Source: JACVRW01 sp963751835 (GTDB taxonomy: Bacteria; Actinomycetota; Thermoleophilia; Solirubrobacterales; Thermoleophilaceae). Taken from it: 64,000 nt of DNA. The position numbers and the translations under genes are program-made. Every line of letters starts with the position of its first letter. Within the stretch, counting starts at the first letter, position 1. Positions 49,669 through 58,178 of this stretch are shown piece by piece. The stretch is from assembly GCA_963751835.1 (NCBI GenBank), contig CAVVWD010000022.1, positions 1 to 64,000 on the forward strand. Reading direction: 5' to 3'. The notes beneath the pieces were generated by a model, which worked only from the letters and a program-made list of their open reading frames with translations, was not told the origin of the DNA and made no database searches.

Positions 49669-50565
49669 ATGGACGCAACTCCGCTCGAGCAGGCCGCCGA
49701 TTCCCTGGCGCGGGGCCGTCCGCTGTTCCTCAAGCGCGAGGACCAGCACGAGCTCGGCGCCTTCAAGTGGCGCGGCGCTCTCCCGACGCTCGAGAGGTTC
49801 CGGGCGGCCGGCACCGAGTCGGTCGTCACCGCGTCCACGGGCAATCACGGGGCGGCGACCGCCTGGGCCGCCGCCCGGACAGGGATGAGGGCAGTGGTGT
49901 TCGCTCCGGAGGCGGCAAGCCAGGCGAAGCTGGCAAGGCTGTCGGAGCTGGGTGCCGAGCTGCATCTGGTGGGGGAGGACCTCGACGCCTCGAAGGACCT
50001 CGCGCGCGAGTTTGCCTCTGAGCGGGGACTCGCTTTCTTCGAGGACGGCGCTGAACCCGCCCAGTTCGAGGGCTACGAGGCGATCGGACGCGAGATCGTG
50101 CAGCAGCTCGGCGAGCGGCCGGCGCGCGTCGTGGTTCCGGTGGGCAACGGGGCGCTCCTGATCGGCGTGGCGCGCGGGCTCGAGGGCGACGGCGCGGTTG
50201 GCGTCGTGGCCAAGGAGGCGCCCGTGATGGCGCTGAGCGTGGCCGCCGGCCATCCGGTCGACTGCGACCGCAGCGCGACCTTCGCGGACGGGATGGCGGT
50301 GCGCGTGGCCGTGCCGCGCGCGGTCGAGGAGCTCGTCCGCCTGCGGGTGCCGTTCGTGGAGGTGTCGGAGCGGGCGCTGGCGGAAGCGGTGGGCGCATTC
50401 GCCGCGGCGGGGATCCGCGTGGAGGGCTCGGCCGCGGCGGCCCTCGCCGCGCTCGCCGTGCTCGAGCCCGTCGAGGGTCCGACCGTGCTCGTGGTCACGG
50501 GCTCGAACATCGACGACGAGCTTCATCGCCGCGCCGTGGAGCAGCCCGAGAGCTTCCCGGGCTGA
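49669..50565 (+). CDS. PLP-dependent lyase of the threonine/serine dehydratase family
   Basis: 298 residues from the ATG at 49669. PLP lysine K33 lies in ELGAFKWRGA, a variant of the SFKxRG motif; the substrate loop is TASTGNHGAATAWAAARTG; a glycine-rich phosphate site occurs as VVPVGNGALLIGVARGLEG. Near the end, VLVVTGSNID supplies the Ser contacting the pyridine N. Shorter than biosynthetic IlvA and lacking its ACT domain. It may act on threonine, serine or 3-hydroxyaspartate-like amino acids. It diverges from pepF with a 37-base gap. Confidence 0.85.
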   Translation: MDATPLEQAADSLARGRPLFLKREDQHELGAFKWRGALPTLERFRAAGTESVVTASTGNHGAATAWAAARTGMRAVVFAPEAASQAKLARLSELGAELHLVGEDLDASKDLAREFASERGLAFFEDGAEPAQFEGYEAIGREIVQQLGERPARVVVPVGNGALLIGVARGLEGDGAVGVVAKEAPVMALSVAAGHPVDCDRSATFADGMAVRVAVPRAVEELVRLRVPFVEVSERALAEAVGAFAAAGIRVEGSAAAALAALAVLEPVEGPTVLVVTGSNIDDELHRRAVEQPESFPG

Positions 50566-50572
50566 GCCCCGC

Positions 50573-51412
50573 GTGCTCGCGGACGTCGTTGGATACCTGC
50601 GCTGCCCGCACTGCGCGAGAGACCTGGAGCTGGCGCGCGGCGCGGTCAGATGCCCGGCGGGCCACACGTTCGATGTCGCCCGGCAGGGCTACGTCAGCCT
50701 CCTGCGCGGCGGCCCGCGGGCGGCTCGAGGAGACACCGCGGGGATGGTGGCCGCGCGGTCGAGGTTCCTCGCCGGTGGTCACTTCGACCCACTCGCCGAA
50801 GCCCTGGCCGGCGCCGCGGGCCGGGTGGGCGGCGACGGCTGCGTCGTCGACCTCGGCGCCGGCACCGGCTGGCAGCTCGCCCGCGTGCTCGACGCGCTTC
50901 CGGATCGCCACGGGGTCGCGCTCGATGTCTCCGCACCCGCGCTGCGGCGGGCCGCCCGCGCCCACCCCCGCATCGGGGCCGTGGGCTGCGACGTCTGGGG
51001 TCCACTGCCGGTGCGGGACCGGGTCGCGGGGCTCGTCCTGAACGTGTTCGCGCCGCGCAACGGGGCCGAGATGGCGCGCCTGCTCGCGCTGCGAGGGTCG
51101 CTCCTCGTCGTGACGCCGACCACTCGCCATCTGCATGAGCTGGTCGAGGGCCTCGGGCTCCTGAGCGTCGACAGCCGGAAGCAGGAGCGCCTCGACCGGG
51201 AGCTCGCCGGACACTTCGGCGTTGCTCGGGCCGAGCTCCGCGAGTGGAAGATGACGCTGTCGCGTGCCGATCTCGAGGCGGTCGCGGCCATGGGGCCGAG
51301 CGCGGTCCACCTCGATCCGGGAACGCTGCGCCGGCGGCTCGAGACCCTGCCGGAGCGCATGGAGGTGAGCGCGTCCGTGACCATGTCGGTCTGCGAGCCG
51401 GACCGCGGATGA
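50573..51412 (+). CDS. rlmA: 23S rRNA (guanine-N1)-methyltransferase RlmA-like
   Basis: 279 residues from the GTG at 50573. N-terminal zinc motif C12-x2-C15 (LRCPHCARDL) and C29 with H33 (VRCPAGHTFDVARQGYVSLL) is the RlmA/TlrB signature. Next comes the SAM fold with VVDLGAGTGWQLARVLDALP and GVALDVSAPALRRAARAHP. RlmA methylates G745 (Gram-negatives) and TlrB G748 (Gram-positives) of 23S rRNA; the latter gives tylosin resistance in Streptomyces. Which position applies cannot be read here. Confidence 0.85.
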   Translation: MLADVVGYLRCPHCARDLELARGAVRCPAGHTFDVARQGYVSLLRGGPRAARGDTAGMVAARSRFLAGGHFDPLAEALAGAAGRVGGDGCVVDLGAGTGWQLARVLDALPDRHGVALDVSAPALRRAARAHPRIGAVGCDVWGPLPVRDRVAGLVLNVFAPRNGAEMARLLALRGSLLVVTPTTRHLHELVEGLGLLSVDSRKQERLDRELAGHFGVARAELREWKMTLSRADLEAVAAMGPSAVHLDPGTLRRRLETLPERMEVSASVTMSVCEPDRG

Positions 51413-52458
51413 GCTTCTCGATCTCACAGCTCGAGCACCCCGTCGTGCAGGCCCCGATGGGCGGCGGGCCGTCGACCCCCGCGCTCGCCGGCGCGGTGTG
51501 CGAGGCAGGCGGGCTCGGCTTTCTCGCCGCCGGCTACAAGAGCGTCGAGGCGGTGCGCGCCGACCTCGACGCCGTGCGCGGGCTTACCGCCAGACCCTTC
51601 GGGATCAACCTGTTCGCGCCGCCGGGCGCGGCGGGCGACCCGGCCGAGATCGCGGCATACGCCGAGCGCCTGCGCGGCGAGGCGGAGCGCCGCGGCGCCT
51701 CGCTGGGCGAGCCGCGCCACGACGACGACGGCTGGCAGGCCAAGCTCGAGCTCTGTGAGGCCGAGCGGGTGCCGGTTGTGTCGTTCACCTTCGGTTGCCC
51801 GGATCCGGGCGTGCTGGACCGGCTGCGCGAGGCCGGGTGCGCGACCTGGGTCACCGTGACGACGCCGTCGGAAGCGGCGGCGGCTGCCGCGGCGGGAGCG
51901 GACGCACTCGTCGTCCAGGGCGTGGAGGCGGGTGGGCACCGCGGCTCGTTCGACCCCACCCGGCCCGGCGAGATCGGCCTGCTGCCGTTGCTCCAGCAGG
52001 TGCGCGGCACGACGGACCTGCCGCTGGTGGCAACGGGCGGGATCGGCGACGGACGCGGCATGGCGGCGGTGCTCGCCGCAGGGGCGGCCGCGGCGCAGCT
52101 CGGCACGGCGTTCATGCTCGCACCGGAGGCCGGGACCTCCGCCGCCCACCGCCGTGCGCTCGGCGGCGATCGCCCCACCGCACTCACGCGCGCCTTCACG
52201 GGCCGCACGGCGCGCGGCATCGAGAACCGCTTCATGCGCGAGCACGGCGCGGCGGCTCCGGTGGCATATCCCGAGGTCCACCACCTGACGGCGCCGCTCA
52301 GGGCCACCGCGCGCGAGGCGGGCGACGCCGAGTGGTTCCACCTCTGGGCCGGCGAGGCTTATCCGCTCGCGCTCGAGCTCCCCGCGGGCGAGCTCGTCCG
52401 CCGGCTCGCTACGGAGGCGCGCGCGGCGCTGGCGCGGGCCGCCGGCGTCGGCTCCTAG
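51409..52458 (+). CDS. Nitronate monooxygenase (2-nitropropane dioxygenase family)
   Basis: 349 residues, ATGA overlap with rlmA. FMN-binding TIM barrel: HPVVQAPMGGGPSTPALAGA at the N-terminus, GLGFLAAGYKS, then VVQGVEAGGHRGSFD with the catalytic His in AGGHRG, and LVATGGIGDGRGMAAVLAAG. It oxidises alkyl nitronates such as propionate 3-nitronate. Its stop overlaps that of the convergent cupin gene by 4 bases. Confidence 0.92.
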   Translation: MSFSISQLEHPVVQAPMGGGPSTPALAGAVCEAGGLGFLAAGYKSVEAVRADLDAVRGLTARPFGINLFAPPGAAGDPAEIAAYAERLRGEAERRGASLGEPRHDDDGWQAKLELCEAERVPVVSFTFGCPDPGVLDRLREAGCATWVTVTTPSEAAAAAAAGADALVVQGVEAGGHRGSFDPTRPGEIGLLPLLQQVRGTTDLPLVATGGIGDGRGMAAVLAAGAAAAQLGTAFMLAPEAGTSAAHRRALGGDRPTALTRAFTGRTARGIENRFMREHGAAAPVAYPEVHHLTAPLRATAREAGDAEWFHLWAGEAYPLALELPAGELVRRLATEARAALARAAGVGS

Positions 52459-52808
52459 TAGGCGGCGTAGCTCTCGCTGCCCATGATGTGGAGCGAGACG
52501 TAGGGCTCGTCGCCCACGACCCAGGAATCGTGGCCGGGCGGGACGTAGAAGAACTCGCCCGCGCGCATCACGCGCTCGGCGCCGTCCTCCATCTTCACGG
52601 CCGCGGCGCCGGCGAGCACGAGCCCGACGTGCTCGACCTGGCAGAGGCTCTCGCCGGAGGCGGCGCCCACGTGCTCGGACCACCTCCAGCCCGGCTCGTA
52701 GGTGGCACGCCCGAGCGTCATGGGGCCGACCGCGTAGACCTCGAAGCGTCCCTTTTTGAAGCTGCGGGTGTCGGTGGGCTCGTCGAAGGGAATGAGCGTG
52801 AGGTCCAT
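52455..52808 (-). CDS. Cupin-domain protein (117 residues)
   Basis: Single cupin barrel. The first motif reads WRWSEHVGAASGESLCQVEH and the second AGEFFYVPPGHDSWVVGDEP, with the expected H-x3-4-E-type and P-G-H residues, although the first His pair is partly replaced (SEHVG, QVEH). Metal binding is likely but weaker than in classical members. Family function is broad. It is divergent from the oxidoreductase at 52866. Confidence 0.85.
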   Translation of the reverse strand: MDLTLIPFDEPTDTRSFKKGRFEVYAVGPMTLGRATYEPGWRWSEHVGAASGESLCQVEHVGLVLAGAAAVKMEDGAERVMRAGEFFYVPPGHDSWVVGDEPYVSLHIMGSESYAAY

Positions 52809-52865
52809 GGGCGGGAGTCTCCCAGCCTTGACTTCGAGTGCGGTTGAGGTCCTACGCTGGCGTCC

Positions 52866-53822
52866 TTGCGTGCGGTGTGGTTGAGCGAATTCGGCGGGCC
52901 GGAGGTGCTCGTTGCCCGGGCGGCGCCCGACCCGGTGCCCGGCCCCGGCCAGGCGCTGATCGAGGTGGAGTACGCCAACATCACCTTCGTCGAGACCCAG
53001 CTGCGCGCCGATTCCGGTCCGTTCAGTCTCGAGCTGCCGGTGATTCCAGGCAACGGCGTGGGCGGCGTCGTCACCGCGGTCGGCGCAGGGGTCGACCCGG
53101 GCCTGGGGGGCAGGCGGGTCGTGAGCAGCATGGGCGGCTCGGGTGGATACGCGGAGCTCGCCGTGGTCGACGCGGGCGCCGTCGTGGAGGTGCCCGAAGG
53201 CGTGGCGCTCGACGAGGCGGTGGCGCTCCTGGCGGACGGGCGCACGGCGGTGTCGCTCGTCCGGACCGTGGGCCTGGGGGAGGGGGACCGGGCGCTCGTC
53301 GAGGCGGCGGCCGGGGGTGTGGGCAGCCTGCTCGTCCAGCTCGCCCGGGAGGCGGGCGCGAGGGTCGTGGCCGCCGCGGGCGGGCCGGCCAAGCTGAAGC
53401 TGGCCCGTGAGCTCGGCGCCGAGGCGGCGGTCGACTACCGCCAGCCGGGTTGGCCCGAGCGTGTGCGCGAGGTCGTTGGCGGACTCGACGTGGTCTTCGA
53501 CGGTGTGGGCGGCCACATCGGCACCTCTGCCTTCGAGCTGCTCGATCCCGGCGGGCGCATGCTCCGCTTCGGGCTCGCAAGCGGCGAATGGGCGGCGATC
53601 TCGGAGGAAACCGCGGCCGAGCGCCGCGTCGAGCTCGTCCCGATGGCACGGCCGTCGCCCGAAGAGATGCGAGCCCAGACCGGGGCGGCGCTCGCCGAGG
53701 CCGCCGCGGGCCGTCTGCGACCCGTGATCGGCCAGCGCTTCCCGCTCGAACGGGCGGCCGACGCGCACGCCGCGATCGAGTCCCGGCAGACGATGGGCAA
53801 GACGCTGCTGGAGGTCCGGTAG
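52866..53822 (+). CDS. Quinone oxidoreductase-like MDR-family dehydrogenase
   Basis: 318 residues from a TTG at 52866. GroES-like N-terminus (VWLSEFGGPEVLVARAAPDP, VEYANITFVETQLRADSG), then the nucleotide fold VEAAAGGVGSLLVQLAREAG with the AxxGxxG variant AAAGGVGS typical of zeta-crystallin-type enzymes. No structural zinc Cys cluster is present, so it is the zinc-free NADPH:quinone reductase type. The C-terminus carries the usual HAAIESRQTMGKTLLEV. Confidence 0.9.
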   Translation: MRAVWLSEFGGPEVLVARAAPDPVPGPGQALIEVEYANITFVETQLRADSGPFSLELPVIPGNGVGGVVTAVGAGVDPGLGGRRVVSSMGGSGGYAELAVVDAGAVVEVPEGVALDEAVALLADGRTAVSLVRTVGLGEGDRALVEAAAGGVGSLLVQLAREAGARVVAAAGGPAKLKLARELGAEAAVDYRQPGWPERVREVVGGLDVVFDGVGGHIGTSAFELLDPGGRMLRFGLASGEWAAISEETAAERRVELVPMARPSPEEMRAQTGAALAEAAAGRLRPVIGQRFPLERAADAHAAIESRQTMGKTLLEVR

Positions 53823-53847
53823 CTGGCCTGATTCCGCCGAACAAACC

Positions 53848-53873
53848 CGACTTGGTGTCGCCACACGACATCA
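53848..53873 (-). repeat. 26-bp palindromic intergenic repeat, copy 2
   Basis: Read on the minus strand it is GTCG-TGTGG-CGAC in the core followed by ACCAAGTCG, matching the copy at 14957-14982 at 23 of 26 positions. It begins 25 bases after the stop of the quinone reductase gene, in a 210-base gap before cpaF that otherwise holds nothing I recognise. Confidence 0.6.
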
Positions 53874-54032
53874 GGTCGGCAACGTGGAGGAGAAAGACGC
53901 TGACGGCCAGAACACCGGCGCCGGGAAGCCACCGCACCCCCTTCCCCAGCCCTAGCCCGCCCACGGCAACCACGGACCCGCCGAGCATCGCCCGGGGGGC
54001 GAACCGGCGGCCGTTCAGGCCTTCTCCCAGGC

Positions 54033-55304
54033 ATGGAGGCGCTGGACGACCTCGCCCACGCGCTGCGCGGGCGCCTGATCGAGCGGGCGCGGGCCGGCGA
54101 CTCGGCCGGCGACGGGCTCGAGGCCGAGGTGCGGGAGCTGGTCGAGCAGGAGGCCGCCCCGCTGCCGGACGCCGAGCGCGACGCGCTCTGCGCACGGGTG
54201 GTCCTGCTGGCGACCGGGCTCGGGCCGCTCGAACCGCTCCTCTCAGACCCGGACGTCGACGAGGTGATGGTCAACGGGCCGGGGGAGGTGTATGTCGAAC
54301 GCCGCGGGCGGCTCGAGCGCACCGGCGTTGCGTTTGCGGGCGACGCCGAGCTGCTCCACGCGATCGAGCGGATCCTGGCGCCGCTCGGACGGCGGGTCGA
54401 CGAGGCGCAGCCGCTCTGCGACGCGCGGCTGGCGGACGGGTCGCGGGTCAACGTGGTGATTCCGCCCCTGTCGCTCTCGGGCCCGTGCCTGACGGTGAGG
54501 CGCTTTCGCCGCGAGGGCTTCTCGCTGCGCGACCTCGTCGCCGGCGGGACGATGCCCGCCGCCGTCGGCGAGTTCCTGGCGCTGTGCGTGACGGCGCGGG
54601 CCTCGCTGCTCGTCAGCGGCGGCACGGGTTCCGGCAAGACGACGACCCTGAATGCGTTGTCCGGCGCGATCCCGGGTGAGGAGCGGATCGTGACTATCGA
54701 GGACGCGGCCGAGCTGCGTCTGCGCCAACGGCATGTGGTGCGCCTCGAGGCCCGTCCGGCGAACCTCGAGGGGCGTGGCGAGGTCACGATCCGCCAGCTG
54801 GTTCGCAACGCGCTGCGCATGCGGCCCGACCGGATCGTCGTCGGCGAGGTGCGAGGCGCGGAGGCGCTCGACATGCTCCAGGCGCTCAACACCGGCCACG
54901 ACGGGTCGCTCACGACCGTGCACGCGAACTCGCCGGCGGACGCGCTGCGGCGCATCGAGACCCTGGCGCTGATGGCAGGCGTGGGGCTGCCGCACGGCGC
55001 CGTGCGCGAGCAAGTGGCGAGCGCGCTCAACGTCGTGGTGCACCAGGCCCGGCTCGCCGACGGCGCGCGTGTGGTCGAGTCGGTGACCGAGGTCGTGAGG
55101 GTGGCGGGCGGGACCGGCACGCGCGACCTGTACACCCGCGGCGGGGAGCTGCGGCGCCCCGGTCCGGGACCGCTGGCCGGCCGGCTGGCGGGGTTACGCA
55201 GAGGAGGGGGGCAGCGCGCGGACACCGAGGAGCCGGCGCCGCGCACGACGACGGAGCGGCCGGCCGGAGCGGAGCAGCGTGCCGCCGCGGAGCGTGACTC
55301 GTGA
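54033..55304 (+). CDS. cpaF: Tad pilus secretion ATPase (CpaF/TadA)
   Basis: 423 residues. N-terminal domain with LGPLEPLLSDPDVDEVMVNG and the NGPGEVYVERRG box, then Walker A GGTGSGKTTT (196-205), Asp box VTIEDAAELRL, Walker B RIVVGEVRGAEALDMLQALN and a His box SLTTVHANSP. This is the type II/IV secretion ATPase that drives Flp/Tad pilin assembly. The C-terminal 50 residues are a low-complexity charged tail. It overlaps tadB (GTGA). Confidence 0.94.
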   Translation: MEALDDLAHALRGRLIERARAGDSAGDGLEAEVRELVEQEAAPLPDAERDALCARVVLLATGLGPLEPLLSDPDVDEVMVNGPGEVYVERRGRLERTGVAFAGDAELLHAIERILAPLGRRVDEAQPLCDARLADGSRVNVVIPPLSLSGPCLTVRRFRREGFSLRDLVAGGTMPAAVGEFLALCVTARASLLVSGGTGSGKTTTLNALSGAIPGEERIVTIEDAAELRLRQRHVVRLEARPANLEGRGEVTIRQLVRNALRMRPDRIVVGEVRGAEALDMLQALNTGHDGSLTTVHANSPADALRRIETLALMAGVGLPHGAVREQVASALNVVVHQARLADGARVVESVTEVVRVAGGTGTRDLYTRGGELRRPGPGPLAGRLAGLRRGGGQRADTEEPAPRTTTERPAGAEQRAAAERDS

Positions 55305-56167
55305 CCGCCGCGCCCCTGCTGGCCTTCGTGGCGGCAGCGGCCGGTGCACTCGCGGCCTGGGACCTCGGCGGCCGGCTCCTGAGCGCGCTCGCGGGACGGG
55401 GGCCGCGCATCGCGCGCGAGGCCGCCCGGCTCGTCGACGTCCTCGTGCGGCTCGGCAGCGAGGGCCGCGATCCCGGCGCCGCCGAACGGCGACGGCTGCT
55501 CACGGCGGGAGCGATGGTGGCGTTTCTCGGGGGCACGGCCGTCGCAGGCCCGCTGCCTGGCCTCGCGCTCGCCGCGGCGGGGCCGTGGACGATCTCGCGG
55601 ATCCTGGCCGCGCGGCGGAGGCGTTACCGCCGCGCCGTGGACGGCGGAGTCGCCGCGATGGCGCTCGCGCTGGCCGACGCGCTGGGCGGCGGGCATTCGT
55701 TGCGTGGCGCGCTCGTCGAGGCCGCGGGTGGCGTCGACGGGGCTGCGGGTCATGAGCTCCGCCGTGCGGCCGGCGAGCTCGCCGCCGGCGCGACCACGGA
55801 GGAGGCGCTCGAGGCGATGCGTGCGCGAGCGCCGTCCACGCGGCTCGACATCATGGTCGCGGCCTGTCTGCTGCAGCGCCGCGCCGGGGGAGACCTCGCC
55901 CGCCTTCTGCGCGAGAGCGCACGGGCGATGGAGGACCAGGCCCGCCTGGAGGACGAGGTCAGGTCGGCCACCGCCCAGGCGCGCTTCACCGGCCTGGTCG
56001 TGGTGCTGCTCCCGCTGGGCGGCGGCCTGCTCGCGGAGCTCGCGAGCCCGGGATGGTTCGCCGGCCTGTGGAGCTCGTTCCTGACCGCGTGGCTGGTGGG
56101 CCTCGCGCTCGTGCTCCAAATGGCGGCGGCGCTGCTGATGCGCCGGCTTGGGAGAGTGCGTTGGTGA
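55301..56167 (+). CDS. tadB: Tad pilus inner-membrane platform protein TadB
   Basis: 288 residues, GTG start. T2SSF domain (about 120-250) with ALALADALGGGHSLRGALVE, then ACLLQRRAGGDLARLLRESA and ARFTGLVVVLLPLGG; flanking membrane segments at the N-terminus and two at the C-terminus. It forms the platform for CpaF with TadC, encoded next. tadC begins 40 bases downstream. Confidence 0.88.
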   Translation: MTAAPLLAFVAAAAGALAAWDLGGRLLSALAGRGPRIAREAARLVDVLVRLGSEGRDPGAAERRRLLTAGAMVAFLGGTAVAGPLPGLALAAAGPWTISRILAARRRRYRRAVDGGVAAMALALADALGGGHSLRGALVEAAGGVDGAAGHELRRAAGELAAGATTEEALEAMRARAPSTRLDIMVAACLLQRRAGGDLARLLRESARAMEDQARLEDEVRSATAQARFTGLVVVLLPLGGGLLAELASPGWFAGLWSSFLTAWLVGLALVLQMAAALLMRRLGRVRW

Positions 56168-56207
56168 GCGCGCCTGGCCGCAAGGCGTACCCCGCGGGAG
56201 GGGCCTT

Positions 56208-57198
56208 GTGACGTCCTCCCTTCCGATTCTGCTCGCCTTCGCCTCGGCGGCCTGTGCGGCGGCGGGTGTGGTGCTGCTCGCCCCCGAGACCGGCGCGCGG
56301 AGAGGGGCGGAGTTCGGCGCGCGGAGGGGGGCGGAGTTCGGCGCGCGGAGGGGGGCGGAGTCCCGGCGCGCGGAGGGGCGCGGATCCCGGCGCGCGTCGG
56401 CGTAGGGGGGCGGATCCCCGCACGCGGCCGCGGGCGGCGGCCGGTGCTCGGGTCCTTCGGCTACTCGCCGCGGCCGGTAGGGGCCTGCGGGCAGGATCGG
56501 TCGCGGGGCCGGCCGACCTCCAGGCACGGATCCTCGCGGCGGGCCGGCCCGCCGGGCTCGGCGTCCGTGAGCTCATGGCCGCCAAGCTCACGAGTGCGGC
56601 CGCCGGCGGCGCGCTCGGCACGCTCCTCGGCTCGATCGCCCCGGGCCGCCTCGGCTTCGTGATGGCGTTGGGAGCGCCGGTAGCCGCCTTCCTGGCACCC
56701 GATCTGTGGCTTCGACAGCTGGCGGCCGAGCGGGCGCGCCGCGTGCGCCGGGAGCTGCCCGTCCTGCTCGACCTCCTGCGTGTGACCGTGGAGGCGGGCT
56801 GCTCGCTCGCCGAGGCCCTGCGCTCGGTCGGCCAGCGGGCGGATGGGCCACTCGCCGCGGAGTTCCGTGTCGTCGGCCGCGAGGTCGCGCTGGGGGTTCC
56901 CCTGTCCGCGGCCCTGGACGGGCTGGCCTTGCGCGTGCCGCTCCCGGAGGTGCGGTCGCTCGTCGCCGCCCTCGACCGTGCTCGCCGGCACGGGGCGCCA
57001 CTCGCCGACACGCTCGGCGCTCAGGCGCGCGACGCCCGCTTTGCGCTCGCTCGCCGGATCCGGGAGGAGGCGGCCCGCGCCGGCCCGAAGATCCAGCTCG
57101 TGGTCGCGCTGCTGCTGGTGCCGTCGGTGCTGCTGCTCGTGGCTGCCGCGCTGGCGTCGGCGCTGCTCGGCGGCGGATCGGAGGTGATGCCGCTGTAG
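56208..57198 (+). pseudogene. tadC: Tad pilus platform protein TadC, frameshifted inside a 24-bp repeat array
   Basis: The GTG at 56208 opens TSSLPILLAFASAACAAAGV, the expected first membrane segment, but the frame stops at 56405. The rest of TadC (LGVRELMAAKLTSAAAGGAL, then a T2SSF domain with VLLDLLRVTVEAGCSLAEAL, KIQLVVALLLVPSVLLL and an end at 57198) is in the +1 frame. The change falls inside a tandem array whose third unit is 25 instead of 24 bp. Removing one base there would restore one reading frame of about 330 codons. Either the gene is off in this clone (possible phase variation) or the repeat was misassembled. Confidence 0.8.
56292..56419 (+). repeat. 24-bp tandem repeat array in tadC
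   Basis: Units at 56292-56315, 56316-56339, 56340-56364 (25 bp), 56365-56388 and a degenerate fifth to about 56419. Consensus GGCGCGCGGAGGGGGGCGGA then GTTC. Encodes GARRGAEF in frame. Runs of six G and the 24-bp register allow slippage; the extra C in unit 3 shifts the frame. Confidence 0.85.
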
Positions 57199-57229
57199 CG
57201 TCCGCGACGGTCGAGCCGTAGGAGAGCGA

Positions 57230-57547
57230 ATGATTGCCCGGATTTGGCGCGGCGTGGTGCGGCACGAGGACGGAGACGCCTACGCGAAGTACATGGAGGA
57301 GACCGGAGTGGCCGGCTACGTCGCGGTGCCCGGCAACCGCGGTGTGACGATGATCCGGCGCGACGTGGGCGACCGCTGCGAGTTCATCATGTTCACGCTC
57401 TGGGACTCCCTCGAGGCCGTCAAGGCGTTCGCCGGCGACGACTACGAGACCGCGGTGTTCTACCCGGAGGACGACCGCTTCCTGGTGGAGCGGGACGAGA
57501 CCTCCTCACACTGGGAGGTCGCCGCCCACGTGGAGCGGAAGGACTAG
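57230..57547 (+). CDS. Antibiotic biosynthesis monooxygenase-like (ABM) small protein
   Basis: 105 residues from the ATG at 57230, with GGAGAGCGA just upstream. IARIWRGVVRHEDGDAYAKY starts the dimeric alpha-beta barrel, and EFIMFTLWDSLEAVKAFAGD, then AVFYPEDDRFLVERDETSSH give the second strand pair. Members of this fold are small dimeric oxygenases or structural homologues; many are annotated only as hypothetical. It is on its own between tadC and a convergent secreted gene. Confidence 0.8.
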   Translation: MIARIWRGVVRHEDGDAYAKYMEETGVAGYVAVPGNRGVTMIRRDVGDRCEFIMFTLWDSLEAVKAFAGDDYETAVFYPEDDRFLVERDETSSHWEVAAHVERKD

Positions 57548-57557
57548 GAGCGGGACC

Positions 57558-57589
57558 AGCCGGGGCGGCCGTCAGGACCGCGCCCGGCT
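57558..57589. terminator. Hairpin between convergent genes, bidirectional terminator candidate
   Basis: AGCCGGG (57558-57564) pairs with CCCGGCT (57583-57589) with further G/C pairs inside. It sits in the 61-base gap between the ABM gene (stop 57547) and the secreted protein (stop 57609), where both transcripts must end. Confidence 0.6.
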
Positions 57590-57608
57590 TGTCAGCCCCT
57601 GCCCGTCC

Positions 57609-58178
57609 TCAGCAGGAGACGGTCAGATGGAACGAGCGGTCCACGTTGGCGTCGCCCGCGCTGTTGCGGGTGACCACACGCACGCCGTTCACGTTGCTCG
57701 CCGCCGAGGTCACCGAGATCTGGCCGGTGCCGGGCGCCGAGGCGGACTCGTCGCCGAGCGTCGCGAAGTAGGTGCAGTTGCGCACGTCCACGTCGAAGAT
57801 GACCTGGTACTGGCCGTCACCGGTCTTGGCGGCCGAGGTGACCCCGCGGCCTCGCACGAGTGCGCCCGCGCTCGAGATCACGCCGTGGCGCGTGAGCCCG
57901 TCGGCCAGCGCGGCGCCGGGGACCTTCCCGATCTTCGCCGCGTTGAGCTTGGAGGAGTCGAGCACCTGCTCCTTGATCGCGTTCGGGCCGAAGCCGTCGG
58001 GCTTCGCCTCGTTGCCGCGCAGCGTGCCGTCCTTGAAGTCGCGGTTGCGGATCGAACCGTTGATGATGTCGTCTGAGCCGATCGTCGCCACCGCATAGGA
58101 CACGCCGCTCAGGGCAACGAACAGGGCTAGGCAGGCCACCACCATCGCGGGTGACGGCATGCGCGCGAAGCGCTTCAT
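57609..58178 (-). CDS. Secreted protein of unknown function (Thermoleophilia-type)
   Basis: 189 residues from the ATG at 58178. Signal peptide MVVACLALFVALSGVSYAVA (residues 11-30), then IGSDDIINGSIRNRDFKDGT, a block I associate with a large set of exported proteins of Thermoleophilia that carry the signature S-I-x-x-x-D-(F/L)-K-(D/A)-G-(T/S)-L. The remainder is beta-rich (GQYQVIFDVDVRNCTYFATL, ending HLTVSC), with two cysteines that may form a disulphide. Function unknown; family assignment is from memory. Confidence 0.7.
   Translation of the reverse strand: MKRFARMPSPAMVVACLALFVALSGVSYAVATIGSDDIINGSIRNRDFKDGTLRGNEAKPDGFGPNAIKEQVLDSSKLNAAKIGKVPGAALADGLTRHGVISSAGALVRGRGVTSAAKTGDGQYQVIFDVDVRNCTYFATLGDESASAPGTGQISVTSAASNVNGVRVVTRNSAGDANVDRSFHLTVSC

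Noticed and set aside
56292..56419. A second possible CRISPR-like array
   Set aside because: Units abut directly without spacers and encode GARRGAEF inside tadC.
53435..56527. A 1030-codon minus-strand open frame over the tad genes
   Set aside because: It crosses several well-supported plus-strand genes, is low-complexity Ser/Arg/Pro, and has no recognisable domain.
58065..58077. A third copy of the 26-bp repeat (shares 13 bases with the copy at 14957)
   Set aside because: The match ends after TGATGTCGTCTGA, lies inside a coding region (residues GSDDIIN on the other strand) and lacks the second half and the palindrome.
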